Source: Nevskia soli DSM 19509 | GTDB taxonomy: Bacteria > Pseudomonadota > Gammaproteobacteria > Nevskiales > Nevskiaceae | Assembly: GCF_000711955.1 (NCBI RefSeq) | Contig: NZ_JONR01000008.1 | Location: 137,576-201,575 of the forward strand | Length of the DNA stretch: 64,000 nt | Direction of reading: 5' to 3' | Shown: piece after piece, positions 24,552 to 34,929 of the stretch | Position numbering within the stretch: the stretch's first letter is position 1 | How the letters are laid out: each line of letters begins with the position of its first letter | Notes under the pieces: model-generated | Seen by the model: the letters and a program-made list of their open reading frames with translations, nothing else | Databases searched by the model: none | Told to the model about the DNA's origin: nothing | Translations under genes and position numbers: made by a program

Positions 24552-25430
24552 TTACAGTCCGGCGTTGCGGGCGATGGTGCGGCCGATGCCGGACCAGTCG
24601 ATGTCCTCGCCTTCCTTGGCCAGTGTTTCCAGCAGGTGGTCGCGCAGCAGGCTGAGCAGGGGCATGGGCACACGCTGCGCTTCGGCGGCCTGGCCGACCA
24701 GGCGCATGTCCTTGAGGCCGAGCGGGGCGGCGAAGCCGGCGGGGCGGAAGCGCTGTTCGACCAGGATGGCGCCGTAGGTGCGGTAGACCGGGGCGTCGAA
24801 CAGCGTACCGATTATTACTTCAAATAGTTTGGCCTTGGGCACGCCGCCTTTCTCGGCCAGGGTCATGGCCTCGGCCATGGTTTCGACGGCGGAGAGGATC
24901 ATGAAGTTGCCGCAGAGCTTGACCAGGTTGGCGGCGGAGGGCTTGTCGCCGACCTGGAAGACGCGCTGGCCGACGGCTTCGAACAGGGGTGTGGCGGTGG
25001 TGATGTCCTGCGCCGCGCCGGCCGCGACGATGAACAGCTTGGCCGCCGCCGCGGCCTCGGGGCGGCCGAATACCGGGGCGGAGAGGTAGCGCTGCCGGTG
25101 CTCCGCATGCAGGGCGCTGAGGCGGTCGGCGGTGGCGACGGCGATGGTGCTCATGGAGACGTGCAGGGCGCCCGCGGGCAGGCCGGCGAGCAGGCCGTCC
25201 TCGCCGCGCAGCACGGCTTCGAGCGCGGAGTCGTCGGCGAGCATGGTGAGGACGACGTCCTTGCCGGCGGCGGCGTCCCTGGGGCTTCTGGCAAGGGTGG
25301 CGCCGGCTTCGAGCAGGGGCCTGGCCTTGTCGGCCGAGCGGTTCCAGACGGCGACTTCGTGTTTTGCCTTGGCCAGGTTGGCGGCGATGGCCGCGCCCAT
25401 GTGGCCGAGTCCGATGAATCCGATGCGCAT
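24552..25430 (-). CDS. NAD(P)-dependent beta-hydroxyacid dehydrogenase-type oxidoreductase
   Basis: The 292-residue protein has the family's N-terminal Rossmann motif GFIGLGHMGAAIAANL (residues 4-19), a GLSAPVFGRPEAA-like substrate loop, and the catalytic Lys in NLVKLCGNF (about 165-173). This is the GLYR/3-hydroxyisobutyrate dehydrogenase group, which uses NADPH or NADH to reduce small aldehydes or imines. Upstream frame extension is rejected, since ATG at 25430 begins exactly at the Rossmann fold. It lies 89 bases after the MFS gene on the same strand. Confidence 0.88.
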   Translation of the reverse strand: MRIGFIGLGHMGAAIAANLAKAKHEVAVWNRSADKARPLLEAGATLARSPRDAAAGKDVVLTMLADDSALEAVLRGEDGLLAGLPAGALHVSMSTIAVATADRLSALHAEHRQRYLSAPVFGRPEAAAAAKLFIVAAGAAQDITTATPLFEAVGQRVFQVGDKPSAANLVKLCGNFMILSAVETMAEAMTLAEKGGVPKAKLFEVIIGTLFDAPVYRTYGAILVEQRFRPAGFAAPLGLKDMRLVGQAAEAQRVPMPLLSLLRDHLLETLAKEGEDIDWSGIGRTIARNAGL

Positions 25431-25519
25431 CCTTGCTCTCCTTGCAGGCGGGGGTGTCGGTAATCGCCGGCCAGTATCGCCGGTGTTGGCGGCAGCGGGT
25501 AGGTGCGGGGCTGCGGCCG

Positions 25520-26944
25520 TCAGTTGGCGGCGGGGAGCTTGAGCGCGGCGCGGGGGACGGTGCGGTCGAAGATGGTCATCAGCACGAGCAGGGCGCTGAG
25601 CACGCTCATGGCGAGGGCGAGGTGGTGCAGGCCCTGGTCGTCGGGGCGGGTGCCGTAGGCGAAGCCGAGCAGGCTGGAGGCGGCGATGGCGCCGATGTAG
25701 AGCGCCGTGCGCTGGAGGCCGGCGGCGGCGCCCATTTCGGCGGCGGGCGCCTGCACGTACATGGCGGCCTGGTTGGAGGTGTTGTAGAGGCCCTGTGGGA
25801 TGCCGAAGAGCAGGCCGGCGCCGAGGAAGGCCACGGTGGCGCTGCCGCTGTGCAGGAAAAGCAGGGAGAGGCAGCCGGCGAGCATGGCGACGGCGCCGAC
25901 GATCATCGGCATGCGGATGCCCTTGGTGCGGCCGCCGATGATGGAGCAGGCGGCGGCGACGATGGACAGGGGCAGGGTCATCAGGCCGGCCTTGGCGCTG
26001 CTGAAGCCGGGGCCGTTTTCGAGCCACTGGGCGAAGCCGTAGAGCATGCAGTAGGCGAGGATGGAGTAGGTGCCGAGGCGCAGGTACGTCAGCCTGAGCG
26101 GGCGGTTGCGGGCCAGCATGCGCACGTCGATGAAGGGGCCCGGGCGGCGCAGCGAGTGCAGCACCAGGGCCGTGCCGAGGATGAGGAAGCAGGGCGGCAG
26201 CAGCCAGCGCGGGTGCTGCAGGTTCATCAGGAACAGCATCAGGGCGAGAATGGTGATGCCGAACAGGGCGGCGCCGACGAAGTCGAATTCGGCCAGCAGG
26301 CGGCCGGCAGGGGCGGTGCGCGGCTCGTCCTTCGGCGTCCACAGCAGGACCAGGGCGATGCCGATCAGGGCCATGGGGATGTTGACGCCGAAGATGGATT
26401 GCCAGCCGAACCATGCGGTGAGGGCGCCGCCGAGCGAGGGGCCGATGACCAGGGTGGTGATGGCGCTGAAGGTGAGGATGCTGAGGGCGCGGCGCGGCGG
26501 CGGGCCGCCGAGCCTGGCGGCGCGGGCGCGCAGGATGGCCATGGCGGTGGGATAGGCGGCGGAGGTGCCGACGCCGAGGGCGACGCGCGAGGCGATCAGT
26601 ACCGGCAGGGACGGCGCCCAGACGCCGACGATGCCGGCCACGGCGACCATCAGCAGGCCGAAAAGGTAGACGCGGCGCGGGCCGAAGACGTCGGCCATGC
26701 GGCCCATGGTCGGCTGGGCGATGGCGCTGGCCAGATACAGCCCGGCGATGAGCCAGCCGGTCTGCGCGACGGTGGCGTGGAAGTCGGCCCGGATCGGCGA
26801 GAGGGCCGTGGCGATCATGGTGGAGTTGATCGGGTTGAGGATCGAGCCGAAGCAGAGCGGCGCCAGAAAGCGGAAGCCTAGGCTGATTTCGCGGGGTGCT
26901 GTTTGCGTGATGCCTGCGTCGGTGCTTGCCGGCGCGGCGCTCAC
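25520..26944 (-). CDS. MFS multidrug/metabolite efflux transporter (DHA2-like)
   Basis: The 474-residue protein has about 14 membrane segments. It carries the DHA-type loop GRMADVFGPRRVYL, the GPSLGGALTAWFGWQSIFGVN segment, and an antiporter-like motif C region. It overlaps the upstream MarR gene by four bases (ATGA), so the two are translated together. A MarR-controlled exporter of aromatic or drug-like compounds is the usual reading. The two oxidoreductase genes downstream on the same strand might form part of a detoxification set. Confidence 0.87.
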   Translation of the reverse strand: MSAAPASTDAGITQTAPREISLGFRFLAPLCFGSILNPINSTMIATALSPIRADFHATVAQTGWLIAGLYLASAIAQPTMGRMADVFGPRRVYLFGLLMVAVAGIVGVWAPSLPVLIASRVALGVGTSAAYPTAMAILRARAARLGGPPPRRALSILTFSAITTLVIGPSLGGALTAWFGWQSIFGVNIPMALIGIALVLLWTPKDEPRTAPAGRLLAEFDFVGAALFGITILALMLFLMNLQHPRWLLPPCFLILGTALVLHSLRRPGPFIDVRMLARNRPLRLTYLRLGTYSILAYCMLYGFAQWLENGPGFSSAKAGLMTLPLSIVAAACSIIGGRTKGIRMPMIVGAVAMLAGCLSLLFLHSGSATVAFLGAGLLFGIPQGLYNTSNQAAMYVQAPAAEMGAAAGLQRTALYIGAIAASSLLGFAYGTRPDDQGLHHLALAMSVLSALLVLMTIFDRTVPRAALKLPAAN

Positions 26945-27375
26945 GGGCGGACCAGGCGGCGCATCGGCCCGATGGCGGCGAGCAGGGCCTGCCGTTCTTC
27001 CGGGGAGAGTTCGGCCATGGCTTTCATCAGCCAGGCGCGCTTGTCGGCGCTGGCCTTTTCGCGGATGCGGTGGCCGGCCTCGGTGAGACTGAAGACGAAC
27101 TGGCGGCCGTCGGTGGGATGCGGGCGCCGCTCGACCACACCCTGTTCCTGGAGGTAGGCGAGGGTGGCGCCCATGGACTGCGGCTTGATGGCTTCGGCGC
27201 GGGCGAGGTCCGCGGTGGTGGCGGGGCCGCCCCGGTCCAGTCGCGCCATCACGGCGACCTGGGTCCAGGTCAGCTCATGGGAAGCGGATTCGAGGCGCAG
27301 CTTGCGCACGATCTGGCCCATGGCGAGCAGAAGATCGGTTGCGGCTTCTTCCAGTTCCTTTTGGGCTTTGGTCAT
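26941..27375 (-). CDS. MarR-family transcriptional regulator
   Basis: The 144-residue protein shows the MarR winged helix: LTWTQVAVMARLDRGGPATT, DLARAEAIKPQSMGATLAYL and the wing VERRPHPTDGRQFVFSLTEAG. The length is normal. It is the first gene of a MarR-MFS pair and has a palindromic operator 20-50 bases upstream. It probably represses its own operon until it binds a small phenolic-type ligand; the ligand is not known. Confidence 0.9.
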   Translation of the reverse strand: MTKAQKELEEAATDLLLAMGQIVRKLRLESASHELTWTQVAVMARLDRGGPATTADLARAEAIKPQSMGATLAYLQEQGVVERRPHPTDGRQFVFSLTEAGHRIREKASADKRAWLMKAMAELSPEERQALLAAIGPMRRLVRP

Positions 27376-27396
27376 GGGAGGGCATGGTATAGATTA

Positions 27397-27422
27397 GAAG
27401 GTAAACTTGCAAGTTAGACTTC
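27397..27422. promoter_or_regulatory. MarR operator-like palindrome
   Basis: A perfect 12-base core AACTTGCAAGTT is flanked symmetrically by GAAG and CTTC, each three bases away, making a 26-base interrupted palindrome. It lies 22 bases upstream of the MarR start codon. This is the expected size and place of a MarR operator. Confidence 0.65.
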
Positions 27423-27530
27423 CTAGTTTGGCCGCTTACTGGATTGAAGCAGATTGATGGCTTTGCAACCGCGTCATGAAAAATTGATCGGGCTTAAGAT
27501 GGGGGTACTGGGCAATATCGGGAGGTTGCC

Positions 27531-27594
27531 GAATGGACTGTCGCGTTGGACCGCAAGTGCGTGGCGGCCGTGTTCGGTCTGGTCGGCGTTGGAG
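27531..27594 (+). other. Degenerate attC-like or attI-like site before the first cassette gene
   Basis: The right end GGCGTTGGAGC fits an attC core (GTTRRRY in all but the last base). The left part GTCGCGTTGGACCGCAAG resembles the left half of an attC in inverted form. A GTG start follows 12 bases later, as is usual after a cassette junction. The match is weak and may also be the recombination site next to a lost integrase. Confidence 0.35.
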
Positions 27595-27605
27595 CGTGAA
27601 AGCTT

Positions 27606-27980
27606 GTGAGCGTTATTCTTCCTAAGCGTCCCTACCTATTCAGTATCACCTGCTACACGCTGCTGCTCGGCTTCGTGATCATTGTGGGTGTCCGTGGCGC
27701 TGAGTTATTTGGTGCCGCTGCACGGTATTGCCAACCCGCGCTCACGTTGGGGCTTCTGTTATTTTGGCTCGGAATGGCTGAGTGCTTCATTCTTTGGATA
27801 TGGGGTTGGTCGCTCTTACGCACCGCTGACCAATATTCCGGCATGACCCCCGTGTTGTTCTGGCTGGCAATGATCTTTCTCATCCCCTTTGGCGCGCTTT
27901 TGTCGTGGCGGTATTTGAGTTCCCGCGCCCAACCAGGCATTCACCCCGACGGCCCCACCTCCGGCGGGTCCGCCGCTTGA
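27606..27980 (+). CDS. Integron-cassette-type gene, small membrane protein
   Basis: The 124-residue protein has three hydrophobic segments: about 10-28 (LFSITCYTLLLGFVIIVGV), 43-66 and 80-103. It ends in a polar tail. The GTG start lies 12 bases after an attC-like junction, and the stop falls inside the attC-like site at 27927, as in gene cassettes. The GC content is visibly lower than in neighbours and T-rich codons are common. No family is recognised. Confidence 0.6.
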   Translation: MSVILPKRPYLFSITCYTLLLGFVIIVGVRGAELFGAAARYCQPALTLGLLLFWLGMAECFILWIWGWSLLRTADQYSGMTPVLFWLAMIFLIPFGALLSWRYLSSRAQPGIHPDGPTSGGSAA

Positions 27981-27994
27981 TTTAGGCGTTGAGC
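27927..27994 (+). other. attC-like recombination site (cassette 1)
   Basis: The left core GCCCAAC fits RYYYAAC and the right core GTTGAGC fits GTTRRRY; they are near inverse complements. Inside are CATTCACCCCGACGG on the left and CGCCGCTTGATTTAGGCG on the right, which match the paired inner arms of typical attC sites (GCGTTCAAGCCGAC / CGGCTTAACTCAAGCG). The 68-base length is within the usual range. The next gene starts 12 bases later. Confidence 0.7.
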
Positions 27995-28006
27995 TAGAGC
28001 TGACTT

Positions 28007-28402
28007 ATGGCAAGGCTGGTACTGGCATTCGTCGCAAGCGCATTCGCGGCCCTGGTCGTTGTCGTGCTCACCGCTGTCATCTTCGTTTCCGACAGACTGA
28101 ATCACCCGTTGGCGGTCGCGCTGCATTTCACGATCTTTGGCGCAGTCATCGTGTTTCCGGTGACATTCGTTGGTGGCGTTCCTCTTTACGGACTTTGTCG
28201 CCTTTTAGGGTGGGTCAATTGGTGGACGGTCCTTCTTGGCGGAATCGTTCTTTCGGAGGCATATGCTGTTTACATCTACCTCATCAATCAGCCAGGCGCG
28301 ATCACGCTCGGTGAGTTCGCTACGTGCGGGGCCTCCGGCGTCGTGGCAGCCTTGGTGTTCTCCCGCGTTGCAGGTATTCATCGTGTACCAAGTCAGCTCT
28401 AA
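28007..28402 (+). CDS. Integron-cassette-type gene, four-span membrane protein
   Basis: The 131-residue protein has four hydrophobic segments (about 4-26, 38-60, 68-92 and 102-120). It resembles no enzyme that I know. It starts 12 bases after attC 1 and its TAA lies in CTCTAAC, a left attC core, as is common when a cassette gene ends at its attC. It has lower GC than the flanking chromosome. Mobile cassettes often carry such unknown membrane proteins. Confidence 0.6.
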   Translation: MARLVLAFVASAFAALVVVVLTAVIFVSDRLNHPLAVALHFTIFGAVIVFPVTFVGGVPLYGLCRLLGWVNWWTVLLGGIVLSEAYAVYIYLINQPGAITLGEFATCGASGVVAALVFSRVAGIHRVPSQL

Positions 28403-28469
28403 CGACGCGCTGCAAAGCGACGCCCCGGATGTCACTTCGTGCCGTCCGGGTTTCCATCACAGTGAGATG

Positions 28470-28559
28470 GCTCAACAATGCGCTGGTTCCGACCACCCAA
28501 TCGCGGCGCGCTCGGGGTTCTTCGCGTTGCTCGGCCGCTGCTGAGCTTGTGGGTTAGGA
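28470..28559 (+). other. attC-like recombination site (cassette 2), with an extra left half upstream
   Basis: The left core GCTCAAC, then AATGCGCTGGTTCCGACC, and the right part CGGCCGCTGCTGAGCTTG with core GTTAGGA make a 90-base attC. A second left half, CTCTAACGACGCGCTGCAAA at 28397-28416, occurs at the gene end without its own right half. This suggests loss of a cassette by an inexact event. The next ATG is seven bases downstream. Confidence 0.65.
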
Positions 28560-28565
28560 GGCACG

Positions 28566-28811
28566 ATGTCGCCACTCATCTTCGGCATCGGTGGCTCTAT
28601 GCTGGCATTGAATACAATCGTCTCGTTTTGCGTATTGTTCAGTCGTGCCTACATTGGGTCCCAGAAGGCGCTCCAGCTATTGCTCATCTGGTTGCTGCCA
28701 GTGCTTGGGGCGCTGGTTGCATTCTGGATGTTCGCGGAAGATCAGCGCGAAACCACTCGCTTGACGGGCGACAGATTTGATCCCCCCATGAATCCGCCGG
28801 GCATTCAGTGA
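28566..28811 (+). CDS. Integron-cassette-type gene, two-span membrane protein
   Basis: The 81-residue protein has two hydrophobic segments (about 3-28 and 37-60), then a polar C-terminus (EDQRETTRLTGDRFDPPMNP). The start codon is seven bases after the attC core, a typical distance. The family is unknown. It is the third gene in the same direction in the cassette-like array. Confidence 0.55.
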   Translation: MSPLIFGIGGSMLALNTIVSFCVLFSRAYIGSQKALQLLLIWLLPVLGALVAFWMFAEDQRETTRLTGDRFDPPMNPPGIQ

Positions 28812-28821
28812 TGCGGGCACC

Positions 28822-28908
28822 ATCTGACTCTGCGTTGAAGCGGACGGCCCGTTTTAGGGCATCTATGCTCCCGTGCGGAGCGAGCCGCGGCTGGGCTATG
28901 CGTCTGGC
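28822..28908 (+). other. Degenerate attC-like site (cassette 3)
   Basis: ATCTGAC-TCT-GCGTTGAAGCGGACGG resembles the left half of an attC with one core change (GAC for AAC). CCGCGGCTGGGCTATGCGTCTGGC resembles the right half with GTCTGGC for GTTRRRY. Inner motifs are well kept, the outer cores less so, so it may no longer recombine. Confidence 0.5.
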
Positions 28909-29086
28909 CTCAACAGCAGAAGGGGGTGGTCATGATCGCGGATGAAGTGGAGATCAAATGAGGGCATCAAGGATTTCTCCGCATGGATTCGCGGAAGTGC
29001 ACCGGTTCCTTTCGGGTCGGGAAACGGATCATGGGCGTTGCGGGATGGATATACTTAATCGCACCCATCAACCGGAGGACCATTAC

Positions 29087-29368
29087 ATGAAATTCACGAA
29101 TCTGCTTCGCGTCACGGCCGTTGGCGTCATTCTCGCGGTGGGCAGCGGCGCGGCTTATGCCAAGAACCAGGGGACGCCGCAGACGCATCACTGCAAGCAG
29201 CAGGACGGCACGATGGATATGAAGAAGACCAAGAAGCAGTGCATGGCGGCTTCGGGTATTTGGGCGAAGGATGCCGATGCGGCGGCTCCGGCACCCGCGG
29301 CGGCAGCGGCCCCTGCGGCACCGGCCGCGCCGGCTGCTCCGGCAGCGGCTCCTGCGCCGAAGAGCTAA
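29087..29368 (+). CDS. Small exported protein with Ala/Pro-rich tail
   Basis: From the ATG at 29087, with GGAGG ten bases ahead, the 93-residue precursor has a signal peptide (about 1-25, cleaved near AYA-KN). A short basic region with two cysteines (HHCKQQDGTMDMKKTKKQC) follows, then a tail of about 30 Ala and Pro residues. It is periplasmic or surface-exposed. The function is unknown. A strong terminator follows at 29498. Confidence 0.7.
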   Translation: MKFTNLLRVTAVGVILAVGSGAAYAKNQGTPQTHHCKQQDGTMDMKKTKKQCMAASGIWAKDADAAAPAPAAAAAPAAPAAPAAPAAAPAPKS

Positions 29369-29416
29369 GAAAGCTGTTCGGGAATCGTCGTTTCGGCGAA
29401 GGCCGGAGCAATCAAG

Positions 29417-29447
29417 GCACTGGATCCCGGCGTTCGCCGGGGTGACG
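29417..29447. repeat. REP-like palindromic unit
   Basis: CTGGATCCCGGCGTTCGCCG continues into GGGTGACG. It contains the stem CCGGCG-TT-CGCCGG. It has the look of the widespread proteobacterial unit CTGGATTCCCGC..GGGAATGACG. Only one copy is seen in the window. Confidence 0.45.
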
Positions 29448-29497
29448 ATTCGACTCGAGTTTTTGCTGAAGGCAGGCGATGCCCTTGAGCGAACAAG

Positions 29498-29533
29498 GCC
29501 CGTCTCCGTTTCGAAACGGAGACGGGCTTTTTT
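29498..29533 (+). terminator. Rho-independent terminator
   Basis: A perfect 30-base palindrome begins at GCCCGTCTCCGTTTC and ends in GACGGGC, giving a stem of up to 13 pairs with a tetraloop, followed by TTTTTT. It ends the small exported-protein gene and lies 15 bases from the stop of the convergent aldo-keto reductase. Confidence 0.9.
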
Positions 29534-29547
29534 ATGGCGGATCCGGC

Positions 29548-30432
29548 TTATGCGCCGATCTGGTCCAGCTCCGCCAGGATTTCCGGTGACAGTTTCAGTT
29601 CCGCAGCGGCGAGGTTCTCGCGCAGGTGGGCGACGGACGAGGTGCCGGGGATGAGCAGGATGTTGGGGGCGCGGTGCAGCAGCCAGGCGAGGGCGACCTG
29701 CATGGGGGGGGCGCCGAGGCGGGTTGCGACATCCGATAGCGTGGATGACTGCAACGGCGAGAAGCCGCCGAGGGGGAAGAACGGTACGTAGGCGGTGCCT
29801 TCCTTGGCGAGTTTGTCGATGAGGGCGTCGTCGTCCCGGTGGGCGAGGTTGTACTGGTTCTGCACGCAGACGATGGGGGCGATCTTGCGGCCTTCGGCGA
29901 TCTGGGCGGGGGTGACGTTGCTCAGGCCGATGTGGCGCACCAGTCCTTTTTGCTGGAGCTCGGCCAGCGCGGTCAGCGGGGCTTCGATCGAGCCTTCGGC
30001 GGGGCCGTGGATGTCGAACATGGCGCGCAGGTTGACCACGTCCAGGACGTCGAGGCCGAGGTTGCGCAGGTTGTCGTGGACCGCCTGGGTCAGCTCGGCG
30101 GGTGAGAAGGCGGGGATCCAGGAGCCGTCCGCGCCGCGGCGGGCGCCGATCTTGGTGACGAGGAGCAGATCCTTCGGGTAGGGGTGCAGTGCTTCGCGGA
30201 TGATCTGGTTGGTGACGTGGGGGCCGTAGAAGTCGCTGGTGTCGATGTGGTCGACGCCGGCGGCGACGGCCTCGCGCAGTACGGCGAGCGCTTCCTTGCG
30301 GTCCCTGGGTGGGCCGAAGACGCCGGGGCCGGCGAGCTGCATGGCGCCGTAGCCGAGGCGCAGCACGGTGTGGCCGCCGAGGCGGAAGGTGGCGGCCTTA
30401 TCTTTACCGGACATGACTTCGATGCTGGACAT
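29548..30432 (-). CDS. Aldo-keto reductase
   Basis: The 294-residue (alpha/beta)8-barrel NADPH-dependent reductase carries DTSDFYGPHVTN (catalytic Asp and Tyr, about 62-72), LLLVTKIG (catalytic Lys, about 85-92), IGLSNVTPAQI, and IPGTSSVAHLRENL for NADP binding. The group is that of AKRs acting on pyridoxal-type or quinone-type carbonyls; the substrate is not known. The start ATG (30432) has AAGGAG eight bases ahead. It is divergent from a LysR gene, which probably regulates it. Confidence 0.88.
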   Translation of the reverse strand: MSSIEVMSGKDKAATFRLGGHTVLRLGYGAMQLAGPGVFGPPRDRKEALAVLREAVAAGVDHIDTSDFYGPHVTNQIIREALHPYPKDLLLVTKIGARRGADGSWIPAFSPAELTQAVHDNLRNLGLDVLDVVNLRAMFDIHGPAEGSIEAPLTALAELQQKGLVRHIGLSNVTPAQIAEGRKIAPIVCVQNQYNLAHRDDDALIDKLAKEGTAYVPFFPLGGFSPLQSSTLSDVATRLGAPPMQVALAWLLHRAPNILLIPGTSSVAHLRENLAAAELKLSPEILAELDQIGA

Positions 30433-30526
30433 GGTGAATCTCCTTGAAACGTGGGGGCATCGTAAGCGCTGTCCGCTCGTTCGATAATCCGGTATAAAGC
30501 GCACAGGCTGTGCGGAATGGCGAACA

Positions 30527-31426
30527 ATGCAGATTGACCTCAACGACCTCAATGCCTTTGTCGCGGTGGCGCGCGCCAAGGGCTTCCGCGAAGGCGCGCG
30601 CCTGAGCGGCAGCAGCGCTTCGCGGCTCAGCGAGTCGGTGCGGCGGCTGGAAACCGAGCTGGGGGTGCGGCTGCTCCATCGCACCACGCGCAGCGTGGTG
30701 CCGACAGAGGCGGGGCAGCGGCTGCTGGAGCGGCTGGGTCCGGCGCTGATCGAAGTGGAAGCGGCGGTCGACGTGGTCAACGGCTTCCGCGACCGGCCCG
30801 TGGGCACCTTGCGGCTGAATGTTCCGGTCAGCGCGGCGCGGCTGGCGTTGCCGGCGATCGTTCCGGCCTTCCTCGCGGCTTGCCCGGAGATCGTGCTGGA
30901 GGTGATTGCGGACGACAGCTTTGTCGATATCGTGGCGTCCGGCTGCGATGCCGGCATCCGCTACGAGGAACGGCTGGAGCAGGACATGATCGCGATCCCG
31001 GTGGGGCCGCGCTGGCAACGTTTCGCGGCGGCGGCTGCGCCTGCTTATCTTGAGCGTCACGGCCGGCCGAAGCATCCGCGCGACCTGCTGCGCCATGCCT
31101 GCCTGCGCGGGCGTTTCAGCAGCGGGGCGATGACGGAGTGGGAGTTCGAGCGCGATGGCAAGGTGGTGCGGATCGATCCGGGCGGTCCCCTGATCGTGCA
31201 GGTGGGGGCGGCGACCGATCTCGTGGTGGATGCGGCGGTCGCCGGCACCGGAGTCGTCTACCTGTTCGAGGACTGGCTGCGTCCGCACCTGGACAGCGGT
31301 GCGCTGGAACCGATCCTCGAGCCCTGGTGGCCGCGCTTCTCGGGGCCCTTCCTTTACTACTCCGGGCGGCGCCTGCTGCCGGCGCCGCTGCGCGCGTTTG
31401 TCGATTTCATCAAGGCTTCACGTTGA
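30527..31426 (+). CDS. LysR-family transcriptional regulator
   Basis: The 299-residue protein has the LysR winged helix (LNDLNAFVAVARAKGFREGARL..SASRLSESVRRLETELGVRLLHRTTRS) at the N-terminus and a periplasmic-binding-protein-like effector domain from about residue 90. It belongs to the CrgA/DsdC-like group that often lies divergent from the gene it controls. The 94-base gap to the aldo-keto reductase has room for the usual T-N11-A sites; ATTCGATAATCCGGTAT may be one. Confidence 0.9.
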   Translation: MQIDLNDLNAFVAVARAKGFREGARLSGSSASRLSESVRRLETELGVRLLHRTTRSVVPTEAGQRLLERLGPALIEVEAAVDVVNGFRDRPVGTLRLNVPVSAARLALPAIVPAFLAACPEIVLEVIADDSFVDIVASGCDAGIRYEERLEQDMIAIPVGPRWQRFAAAAAPAYLERHGRPKHPRDLLRHACLRGRFSSGAMTEWEFERDGKVVRIDPGGPLIVQVGAATDLVVDAAVAGTGVVYLFEDWLRPHLDSGALEPILEPWWPRFSGPFLYYSGRRLLPAPLRAFVDFIKASR

Positions 31427-31597
31427 CCTGCAATTCAGTGCGAGATGCGGCGGACTCGGGATGCCTCGTCGCCGGAGTCATGATCTTTTATCTTGCCCAG
31501 GCGTTCAATGGACCGACCGGTATTGTCCCCGGGCATCTGTTCGGTCATGAGATGCGGTGGCCAACGGGCAGCGGCGCTCTCGCGCGCAAGCAACTTC

Positions 31598-33887
<2,290 letters not shown>

Positions 33888-33897
33888 GTAGCGGACG

Positions 33898-33924
33898 ACT
33901 CCCTCGGGGTTGAGGGAGTAGTTT
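33898..33924 (+). terminator. Terminator after katG
   Basis: An eight-base stem ACTCCCTC / GAGGGAGT with a GGGGTT loop is followed by AGTTTT, 11 bases after the katG stop. Confidence 0.75.
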
Positions 33925-33942
33925 TGCCGGAGATGTTCAAGT

Positions 33943-33978
33943 CAGCCACCCTTGGCGTGAAGGTGCCAAGGGTGGCTG
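33943..33978. other. Long perfect inverted repeat before the methyltransferase gene
   Basis: A 14-base stem CAGCCACCCTTGGC / GCCAAGGGTGGCTG with an eight-base loop. It has no strong T-run (GTCGTTTTGG follows), so it may be a second terminator or a leader structure for the gene at 34030, whose ATG is 52 bases downstream. Confidence 0.6.
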
Positions 33979-34029
33979 ATGTCGTTTTGGGTAGACTGAA
34001 TGGCAGCCGGAACCAGGAAGGAGAACGTC

Positions 34030-34887
34030 ATGGCCGACAGGAACGCGGTGGCGCCGGAGGACACGGCGGTGCGGGTTGCCTTGTGGCGGGCGCTGCATGT
34101 GCTGGCCGATGCGCCGCCGCATGTGCTCGAGGACGAAGTCGGCTTGAAGCTGGTGGCGCCGGATGCGGGATGGCGCAAGCGGCCGGACATGGGGCCGTTC
34201 ACGCAGGCTTTCCGCGCCTCCATCGTGGGCCGTGCGCGTTTCATCGAGGACCTGGTGGTGGAGCAGGCGGGGCGGGGCGTGGGGCAGTACGTCATTCTCG
34301 GCGCGGGGCTAGATACCTTTGCCCAGCGGCGGGCGGAGCTTGCCTCGCGCCTGACGGTGTTCGAGATCGATGAGCCCGGCCCGCAGGCGTGGAAGCGACA
34401 GCGATTGATCGACGTCGGCCTTGGGGTTCCCGCGTACCTGCGGCTGGTGCCGGTGGACTTCGAGGCGGGCGATGGATGGTGGGAGCGGCTGACGGCGTCG
34501 GGCTTCGACTCCGGGCGGCCGGCGGTGGTGGCGTCCACCGGCGTCAGCATGTACCTGACCCTGGAGGCGATCATGGCGACGCTGCGGCAGGTGGCGGCGC
34601 TCGCGCCGGGCTCCACGCTGGCCATGTCGTTCCTGCTGCCGGTGGAGATGGCGGACCCGGAAGTACGACCCGGTATCGAGCGGGCGATCGCGGGAGCGAA
34701 GGCGAATGGCACGCCCTTCCTCAGTTTCTTCCGGCCGGAGGAGATGCTGGCGCTGGGGCGCGAGGCAGGCTTCAGGGAAGTCCGGCATGTATCGACCGCG
34801 GCGATTGCCGAGCGCTACTTCGCCGGCAGGACGGATGGACTGCGTCCGCCCGACAATACGGAAGAGTTGCTGGTGGCGACTACCTGA
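34030..34887 (+). CDS. Class I SAM-dependent methyltransferase (PPM/LCMT family)
   Basis: The 285-residue protein has the leucine-carboxyl-methyltransferase-like layout. R..FIEDLVV is followed by QYVILGAGLDTFAQR (SAM motif, about 84-98) and VFEIDEPGPQAWKRQRL (acidic ribose-binding residue). Later VVASTGVSMYLTLEAI and MSFLLP are typical of the TIGR00027-type group. The ATG at 34030 has AAGGAG eight bases ahead. Such enzymes methylate small acids or unknown natural products. It is convergent with the VOC gene. Confidence 0.87.
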   Translation: MADRNAVAPEDTAVRVALWRALHVLADAPPHVLEDEVGLKLVAPDAGWRKRPDMGPFTQAFRASIVGRARFIEDLVVEQAGRGVGQYVILGAGLDTFAQRRAELASRLTVFEIDEPGPQAWKRQRLIDVGLGVPAYLRLVPVDFEAGDGWWERLTASGFDSGRPAVVASTGVSMYLTLEAIMATLRQVAALAPGSTLAMSFLLPVEMADPEVRPGIERAIAGAKANGTPFLSFFRPEEMLALGREAGFREVRHVSTAAIAERYFAGRTDGLRPPDNTEELLVATT

Positions 34888-34929
34888 GGTGAGGTGGTCC
34901 CACTTTGCAGTGATTTCGACGACGCAGTC

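Noticed and set aside
25433..26881. Open frame of 482 codons antisense to the MFS transporter
   Set aside because: The product is Gly/Ala/Glu/Gln-rich without hydrophobic core or motif; the opposite frame is a clear transporter.
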